Shown here piece by piece: positions 48,701 through 58,725 of a stretch of DNA of 64,000 bases. The stretch covers positions 84,488-148,487 of the forward strand of contig JAHDVF020001511.1 of NCBI GenBank assembly GCA_022606425.2. Direction: 5' to 3'. Source of the DNA: Lepidostoma basale. Its lineage: Eukaryota > Arthropoda > Insecta > Trichoptera > Lepidostomatidae. Position 1 is the first letter of the stretch. Each line of letters opens with the position of its first letter. Below the pieces are notes generated by a model. That model did not search any database. It was not told the DNA's origin and saw only the letters and a program-made list of their open reading frames with translations. Made by a program: the position numbers and the translations under genes.

Positions 48701-51700
48701 GTATTTTAGACACATAGCTCGGAGAGATCAGGACAACCTTGAAAAGCTCATCATCTTGGGAGAAGTAAAGGGAAAACGACCACCAAGCCGATGGTCCTAT
48801 CAAATCAGAAAGCTGACTGGTCTCTCATTGGCTGCAGCCTGGAGACTGGTGTGTCATGATCAATAGTTTAAAGGATTGACACGACCCTCAATCATTAGGA
48901 ATACAGCTGTGAAGAAGAATTAGCAATGTACCTGGCATCTTGAAGGTGAGCTTGCACTGAGTTCCTACTTCCGTCACCGGAACTGCATCTCTCTGTCTCT
49001 GAATCTTCTCTCGCTGCCTGTTGGAGCCCTCGCCGGTAATCTGCATTATAATAACATCGTATTTATTCAGATTTCCATCAATCACAGCTTGTTTACTGTT
49101 AAACTTACAGCACTGTTATAATATCACATGTTTTTATTATACACCCCTTGAAAATGTCGCGACAGCTGTTTCGCCTGGTTGTTTTGTTTTGTTGTGTCAC
49201 AAACGAGTCGTTTACAACAGCTGAAACATCGGTTTGGCAAATCGACATTTTCAAAATGTGTATAATAAAAAAAATATTTTATTATAAGAGTGCTCAAAAT
49301 TGTATAGTTAATAATGTTGAAGTATCATAAGGTTCCAGTTAAAACAATGGACTATTTAATCACATTTTGTTTTTATATCCAAATTAATCCTGTATGTGGA
49401 AATATAAATAAAGATTATTTTAAAATATGTATTTTACCTAAAATTAATAATAAAACCGAAACAATCAACGATCGCCTCATTACGATGAGGGAGGCTAACG
49501 AAGTACGGTATATTAAGAACGAAAACGTATATTTTCGAAAAGTCTAATAATATTTCCAGGGTGTGATTTGTTTTGCCTTTCAAAAATATTATAAAACGGG
49601 AAATTCTTGCAATAGAGTAAAATTTACCGAGTATTTAATATACATTTTAATAGATTTTAACGTATATTTTCTCGAAGTTTTGTTTCATTTTTAATGAACA
49701 GCATTATTTGTTATACTAGGATAACATATAATATTATCAAACATTTAAAAATATTGTCGAAATGTTCCCGTTACATCTCCCCTCTCCTCAATCCTAATTA
49801 TACCCCCAACACATATATAACTCCACCCCTTTTAGTATTTATATACTAAAAGTGGGTCACTTATGTGACCATTCTGTTTTATTTGATTGTTAAAATTGTA
49901 TAAATTGATAAAGGTTACTTGTAACCGAAACATGTCTGAGTTCAGTTAAAATAAAAAGTGTTGTAATACAAAGTATAATTATAAATTGAAATTTTAAACT
50001 AACTAACTAACTATCCATCACGCCATTACCCCGGAGGGATAGGTAGAGAGGATAGATCGCCACAATGCTCTGTCCTGGCATACCTCTCGGGATTCCTCTA
50101 CATTCATACATCGTACCATGCACGCACGTCGATTATTCCTTCTTCGAATGTGACCGCATTTTAGTAATTGATTAATTTGGTCATCCTCTCATCCATTCGT
50201 TCCATATGTCCAAACCATCTCAGGGATCATTTTTTTATTTTATCCATGATGCAGTCATCTGCCTTACATTTCTTTCTTATTTCATCGTTCGGTATTCTAT
50301 AATACAACAACATAGTGATCTCATTTCTACGGCGTTTATCCTGCTTTCATCCGTCTTTTGCCAGCTGCAAGCTTCACTTCCATACATGAGGGTTGGCACT
50401 AGAGCTCCATTATGTAGGGGTGACCGGGGCTTGTAGGCGAAGGGGTAGGTAGGCGAACGGCCATTTAAAATTTAGTTTATGAACTCTCCGCAAGGAGACC
50501 AAGTCGTAATCGTCGGTTATTCTAATGCACATCTGTCATTTAACTGGCGGACAGATCATTTGTGTGTGTGTGCTCCTGTGTCAAAAAACGTGTTTTATGC
50601 TAACGTAAGTAAATATTTTGTGTTCTACTTTATTGTCTATATCTCAGTTACCACTTAACATATCCGCAATGTAATAACATTATTTAAATAAACATAGTAT
50701 TACCTACATTACGGTTAAGTTGTTTTTTTTATCATCCATCTTATATTGGTGGAATATTAGGAATTAATGGAAATTTCGGTTTGGGGTAAGTTGGCGAATC
50801 TTGTCCGGGGCTAGTTGGCGAATTCGCTTACTTATCCCGAAGGTGGTTTTATGTGCAATAATTTGATTTTCTTTTATTATTTTACAGTTTAATTGAACTT
50901 ATAATTATGAGAACCTACAAAAGAAAAATGAAAAAGGGGAAAACCACGAAAGATGACATGTTGAGAGCTGTGAAAGAATTCATAGAAACCAAAAGATAAA
51001 TTAGAAGAGTTACTATGGATTTTGGAATCGCTGAACGCACACTAAACCGATATTGCTCAAAAATAAATGTCGATGATTCCAATTAGGAAACAATAATTGT
51101 TGTTGGATACAAAAAAATTAAACAGGTAGGTACTTACATAAACAAATAATTATTTTTAATTAAAATTAATAGATTTCGTAAATTAAAACTGTATATTTTC
51201 GACAGACATTCAATGCTCAAGAAGAAACACTGTTTGAAGAGTATATAAAAAAATGTGCCGACATTTATTATGGCTTGTCCCCGAAGGAAGTGAGAAAACT
51301 TGCTTGGCAGTATGCAGTACATCTGAAAAAAGCATTTTATTTAAAAAGCTTCTTATTTACCTGTTTTATTAGATATTAGTATAATAATTGAACCTATGTT
51401 TTTCACTTTTTTTAATAAATGTTTTTTTATTGCAATAAATCGTACTTTTATTTGGACCAAAAATGTTCTCGCCTACCTGCCCCATACTGTTCGCCAACTA
51501 ACCCCTAGCATGGGGTAAGTAGGCGAACTCGAATTACTTTACTAAAACATCCCTAAAATATTAAATAAAGTGAAATAGTACTTTTTTTACATGTAGAAAT
51601 ACTCCTAATTGATTGGCCATGTAAACCAATACCATATTCTCCATCTTTATAATTTGGTTATGTTTTTATTAACAAAAACACTAAAAGTTCGCCTACTAGC

Positions 51701-54700
51701 CCCGGTCTCCCCTACTGCCTGTATGTATAATTATATTTATTCAAATATGAATCCAAAACACAAAATGAATGCGAATATATAATAGAAGAAATGTAAAAAC
51801 ACTCTAGCAAGTCGAAACACATCAGTACCTTAAAATAAAATAAAGCATATAAGAAAACGATAGTTTTTAAAAAAATTGTTTTGGATTTAATTATTTTGTA
51901 TATCCACGATAAAGCTGAAACAGGTTTAAATGAAAATTGCTTAAATCATAATATTTATGAAATTAAAAGTTTGTTCAATCGGTTTCTTGAGTTTGAACGA
52001 TGTCATAAAGTAATGCTTGTTAAGAAGCCCTTTTTGTTCAACTGTGAGAAATATTATCAAGCCACTTATGCTTTGATACCAAGATATCCTCCATCTTCCA
52101 GTCAAGAACCTTCATTTTATTTAAGTATGATTTCTATACCTTGACGGTGAATGGAGAGCCATCGACATGATGATCAGCAAACTTAAGATTGACGATATAG
52201 TAACCAGGCTCGGTAGGCTTGTAGCTGATCTTCAGGACTCCATCGTTGGAGTCCTGGCACTGAATTTCGGCCTTGCTTGGACCTGAAAACATCAACAATT
52301 TTATGAGTTTAAAAAAAAATACACTTTTTATAAATTAATTAAAATACTAGATATACTAGGTGATTAAACGTCGAATAGACTAAGGAACTGATTTTGAAGT
52401 AGTTGTATCATATAACTTGTATGAACTTGTATGAAACTGAGGACGATAGCAGGCAAGACACTGAGAGATCGCGTGAGGAACACTAATAATAATACTACTT
52501 AATATTAATTCTTCTTCTTCTTCCTTATTGCAGACCTATGTGGTCTGTTATCCAGAGTATTGCTCCTCCTGTGAGGTAGATTCCCAGCTGTCCTTCCATC
52601 TTTTAGGAGGTCTTCCACGAGGACGAGTCCCATGAGGCTGATTATACAATGCAATATAGGGGAGTCTGGTGGTGTCCATTCTTTGAACATGACCGTACCA
52701 GTTACATTTTAGCTGTCTATTCCATCTTATAATATCCTCAACCTCACATATATCTCTTATTCTGGTGTTCCTCACGCGATCTCTCAGTATCTTGCCTGCT
52801 ATCGTCCTCAGTGTCTTCATTTCGGAAGTGCTCAAAACTTGTTTGGTTAATCAAGTCGTAAAAATCTATGTATTCGTATGACATCACTGAATGAATTTTG
52901 AGAAAGCTAGAGACGTGCGTCTTATTAGAAAACTACGGTTTTCCATCTTTCCTGCTTTTCCTTAAAAGAAAACCGCGTGATATTTAGTTAGTTACATTTT
53001 CTCACCTTCGATGGATAGTGAAAGACCACCATATCCAGCATTCTTGGTATCCACAGAGAACACATTATCGGTTTTGGTTTTTCCTTCTTTCAGCGCTGCA
53101 CCGGAAACCTGAGGGAAATTTATGAAAATAATTTGTCTGGTAAAAACATAAATTATTAAAATATTACCAAAGTGTTATTATTAAAATATTACAAAAATGT
53201 TAGTCATCTTAGAATTATTTAAGCCTTGTATTAACGCTTTGACCTTCAATAAAGTTTAAAAAAAAAAATGTTAGTCGCGTAATTAAATTTTTCGTGTTAA
53301 ACTAACTAACCATTACGCCGTTTCCCCGGAGGGGTAGGCAGAGAGGATGGATCGCCACATTGTTCTATCCTGGCATAATTCTTCCGAATCTTCTACATTC
53401 ACACATCGTGACATGCACACTCGTCGATTGTTACATCGAACATGGTCGCCATTCAGTAACTGATTAATTTGGTCATGCCATGTCTTCCTTGGCCTCTCTC
53501 TACTTTTTTTCCCATTCAAACTACTTGTATAAATATTTTTAACTGTTCTTCCCTCATCCATTCGTTCCATATGTCCAAACCATCTTAGTGACCCTTTCTT
53601 GAATTTATTTATTACGCATTCATCCGCCTTACATTCTTTTCTTACTTCATCATTAGGTATACATTGTTTTTCGGCACATTCTTCTTAGTGACCTCAATTC
53701 TACGGCATTTATTCTACTTTCATCCTTCTTCTGCCAACTCCAAGCTTCACTTCCATACATTAGGGATCGGGACTAGAACTCCATTGTGCACTGCCATCTT
53801 TGCTCCAGTCGATATATATCTATTTGCGGTAATGACTTTGAGTGCACCATTTATTTTGTTTCCGGCTCCAACCCCTTCTTCCGATATCTTTCTCCATTCT
53901 TCCATCTTTTGTAAACATGCTTCCCAGATAAACGAATTCGGTAACTTGCTCAATCCGTCATACATTCTTCCTTTTCAAATACCATAACTTTAGACTTGGA
54001 CACGTTCAACACAAGGTTATATTAATGCATACTTCGTACATTCTTGACACTAGGATTTGTAGTTCGTCCATGCTGTCAGCGATTAAAACAGCGTCATTTG
54101 CATATAGCTATAATTTTTCGTGTAAATTTGTATAAAACAAAAAAACAGTGAAATATATTTTAACTCTTAAAATGCTGAATTATTGTTCTCTGAATCATTC
54201 TCTTAACCAAACATCTTAACATCCAAAAGGTTATATATGTTGTTTTTCTCACCTTAACTTTCTTGGCATCTCCAACTTCCTGTTCTCCCACGGTGATCCT
54301 GAAAGGAGAGTTGGTGATATGTTTCCCCATGCGCTTGACAGAGACGGTATGCTCTCCGACTTCCCTCGGAGTGAAAGAGATGCCGATGTTCCCGGTGGGC
54401 AAACGCTTCAAGAAGCACGGTTCTTCCAAACCAGACGGAGCCTAGAAAATTCCAAATTTGAAATAATTAATATTTTTAATGATTATTGTAAAATATAGAT
54501 GGCGTTTGATTATACATAACATTTATTCATTTAAATGCAAACTGATATTAGAAAGGAATCTAGAGCAAAATAAGGTATTATGAACAAAATTATGAAACGA
54601 TCGCTGCGTTGGTTCGGACATATGGAGCGCATGGGAGAAGAAAAAATGGCTAAAAAAAGTATACGTTAGCGATGTAAATGGAGTACGGAGTCGAGGTAGA

Positions 54701-57700
54701 CCGAGGAAAACATGGCATGACCAAATTAATCAAATTTTAAAGGTCGGTAATGTCAGAAGTCGGAATAATCGACGTGCGTGTATGACTCGCTGTATGAATG
54801 TGGAGGAAGCTAGAGAGGTATGTCAGGATAGAGTAATGTTGCGGTCCATTCTCTCTGCGTTGTCTAGCAGTATAATAATTGCGAAAGCCTTTCACATTGC
54901 ATTAATAAAGATTTTCTGCTTAATGCTTGCATATAATCTTAATAGATGGCGCTAGTGTCGATTGACCTAAAAAATGTTAAGTGTTCTTAATATAGTAGCA
55001 TATATACATCTTTCAAAATTTTGTTAGACTTGGTGGTCGTAAGAAAGGCGGAATGGGGAGTGTTGTTAGCATAAAGCGATCTCTTAACCCAACCAATGAC
55101 AGGTCAGAAGTCCTGTAAACGCCTCGACTACCATATTCTGTTTCCAAAAAACAATTTACATCTTCGTCTTTATTGAGATAAAATTAATCCTTAAAAACTT
55201 ATTATATTTAAAATAATTTGATTTCAATTCAATAGTATTTAGTTGTATTATTTATTACCTGAATGGAGGCGTTTAGACTTCTGATGTCAGAATCTGAAAT
55301 CTTTCCAGGAAGTGACACTTCGCTGCAGCTTCCCACAGAGATTTGGTTCCTCTTCCTTCCCTCACCAGTCACCTGAAGAAATAATAGTAAAAAACTTGAA
55401 AACGAGAAAAGGGTCAATTAAAATGAAATTATGGGTTTACTTATATTTTCGTTCATAGATGGCAGCAATCACTAGTTATATGAAATACGAGTACATAGGT
55501 ACATTTAATTCTGAATACATTTGTGGGGGTTTTGTGGTGAAAGTTGAAGGACGGCGGAGGTTTCAGGCGTTTATTGCGGATCACAAGTAATTACACGTAA
55601 ACTGTATGATATACTCGTGATGGAGCGTGGCTGGATGTCTATAGCAGCGGGGCGGAGTCCGGGTGGTGAGTCGTAAAGGATGAGGGCTCGCTGGGCGGTA
55701 GGTCGTCGAAGGTTTCGTGACGTAGCCGTGTAGATAGATGTGTACTCGGGAGGAAGGTCGGAGGTTTCTCGTACGTAGGCTTGGTAGTGGAGACTCGTGT
55801 CTCTTCGAGATCGCGATACTGGCTGACGTTTAGAGTTGACTGACGTAGCTTCGTAGGTCGGCGGGGGAGGGAGTCCGATATCCCTCGTGGTCCGATATCC
55901 CAGAGTTGACCAATACGTCTTTTGGGTGATCGGGAGTACTGCTTTTATATGCTTCGCTTTCGTCATCTACGATGCCTTGACCTAATGACCAAACTTGAAT
56001 GAATCTAGGCCTTCGAGTCATCAAATTTAATAAGTAGGTCCTGAGTCGGCGTTTTCCATTTATTCATGTCATATATTTCTTCATGAAATACTCGTATGTT
56101 TATCTGGGTTATGCATTTAACCCCGACACATTTAACAATATATTTAATTCTGAATCTAATTTAACATATTTAACAATTACATACACGAAAATGCAGTAGC
56201 TTTTCTAATATCATTAAAATTATGATTTTTAGAAAAATAAACGAAAACGAACCCATTTTTTTCATTTCCATTTGAAGGCCAATTAAATTTTATTCCTTAA
56301 AACTAGTCATATAATTTTTATTTATATTAAAAATTATTTATTTTTGACGAATTTATTGAATAATTAATGTTTCAAGTAATTAAAATCATGCATTATTTAA
56401 GAAATTCGATTAAAATAATTAAGTTTTTCTATCTTCTTCTTCAAGTGCCCTGTCGGGTCCCCCCAACGTTCGCGATCACCTCGGGGAACCTGTCTCTGTC
56501 CTGCGCCGCTCGGAACAGCTTCTGCACACTTCGGATGCCGGTCCACTCCCTCACGTTTCGCAGCCAGGACATTTGTCTCCTTCCGGGCCCTCAGCGTCCC
56601 TCAATTTTCCCCTCCAATATCAGTCAATTATTTAAGAGAAGGTGGTACTTTTCCCCATGCAGTATATGACCTAGTTGTAAGATCTTTCGAACCTTGATAG
56701 TTGATAACAGTTCTCTGTTAACTCTAGCTCGCCTCAGGACTTCGGTATTGGTAACCATGTCTGTCCAGGATACTCTGAGCATTAGACGATGGAGCCACAT
56801 TTCAAATGCTTTTCAAATGCACATTTCAAAAGTTTTTCTATAAATTTAAATAATATGATTAGTTTCAACGAATAAAAGTGTTTTGGTATTAATGTTTAAT
56901 AAAATGAGTTCGTTTTCGTTCCACCACGTTACCAGAGGATGTATTCAGTGATATGATTTTAAATTCATTTTATATTCACAATTGTAATCCCAGTTGTGTA
57001 CATATTTACATTCCCATTACGTTATTTCCTTATTAACAAAAATAAATATATTACCTTGGCCACGAATGGAGAACCCTTGATGTGCTTGTCACCGAACCTG
57101 ACGCTGACCTTGTACTCGCCAGGGGCGGTAGGCAGATAGGACACTGACACAGTTCCGTCCTTGTTATCATTGGCAGTGATCTGCGGGGAAAATACAAATA
57201 AAACATATATTGCGGACTCTGCGGACAGTTTTACGAGATCAAAAAATTCCCATCTCTGTGCACCGTCATACTGAACGCACGTAAGAATACTCTTCGGGTA
57301 TTTGCAACAAATGTTTCAAATATAGCAAGTTTCTAGTCTTCATCTAATTAAACCTAAAATACCTACGTCATAAAAGGTGTCTGTGGGTGTGTGATTATTT
57401 CACAAAAATCCAAATTAAATATAGATTTTTTTTTTAATTGTTTAATCAATTTTATAATTATTTATCGTTTCTTGAACAATGATGTAAAACTCCATTTTAA
57501 ATCATTTATGCGATTGAATATGTTTGTGGCGATGAGGTTCGCAACCCATCACACCGCATCTCTCGCGATGGCGAAAAGAGAAGGATGGAGTACCCCATCG
57601 ATTAAAGTGTGGTAGTCCATTCTTTCTGCCTACCCTTTCGGGGAGACGGCGTGATGGTTAGTTAGTTAGTTAGTTTTTATAGATGATACGTCTGTTTTCT

Positions 57701-58694
57701 AGATGTTTTATTATTATTTTATTGAATCGCTCTTTATATCATGACAGCATGAGCCAAATCGATGTAAAGGGTATTATAGCTATCATAGTGATTCTCGTGA
57801 CATGTGATAGGTAGCTAATCTATCGCCATTTTATTATTACGTGAATTCTACACCAGACCAAAGACAGTGTGACAATCACACTGCCCTCGCCGGGAATCGA
57901 ACCCGGAACGTTCGGGGTGGCAGTTAATGCCTTACCACTCGGCCACGGTGGTCGTCAAAAGGTTGTAAAAATATGGGAATGAAATGTTTTGCCTGTCTAA
58001 GGCATTATGAAGTGTTGTTTAAAATAGACATTTGAAAATGCCTTAAATAGAAGCACCATGTCATTACCAAAAACCATAATAAAATTTCTAGCAAAAGAGG
58101 TTTTCATTCGTATTAATAATTATGTAATTAGCTGGAAAATTCGATCATTCTAATCCTTAGGGTGCCTGTCCACCGGAGCGGAGCTAGGTGGCGGAGCGGT
58201 TCGAAAGCGGAGCGAAATTCTATTGGTGGATTTTTACCTCGCTCACCGCTCCGCCACCTAGCTCCGCTCCGGTGGACAGGCACCGTTAAAACTGGAAAAA
58301 TTTGTAACATACTTAAATTTTCCATAAAGTATTTTGATTAATGTTGAATTAATTCTGTTTTTTTCATCGAACGATAATTAGCTTTTTAAGGTATTTTAAT
58401 ATTGTCTTAAGTAGTCCTTACCTCCGCCTTGCTGGGTCCTTCCACAGCCATGCTGAGTCCTCCGCCGCCAGCGCCCTTGGTGCTGATGGTGAAGTGGCTC
58501 GGCTCCCCGCTGACACCCTGGCTAAGACCAGGCCCGTAGGCCGTCACCGATCCAGTGCTGATGGAGTCCACGTGGAACTTATACGGGGAACCTAAAATTG
58601 ATAAATGGGTGTTTCTCAATGTAATCCGTGAATGCGCTGAAGACCAACCCCTATTCTCGAATTTGTAACATGGGAATGATAGCACGATATTTCT

Positions 58695-58725
<31 letters not shown>

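Larger units (their letters stand above)
49995..51730 (-). mobile_element. LINE-A variant copy split by a pogo-like element
   Basis: LINE-A 3' end at 49995-50414 with an internal deletion, resuming at 51715 (ACTCCATTATG|..|CTGCC as in the uninterrupted CTCCATTGTGCACTGCC of 53770-53800). Confidence 0.85.

Noticed and set aside
49314..49547. 77-codon open frame in a filamin intron
   Set aside because: AT-rich composition, no recognisable domain, no sign of splicing or repeats; likely chance.
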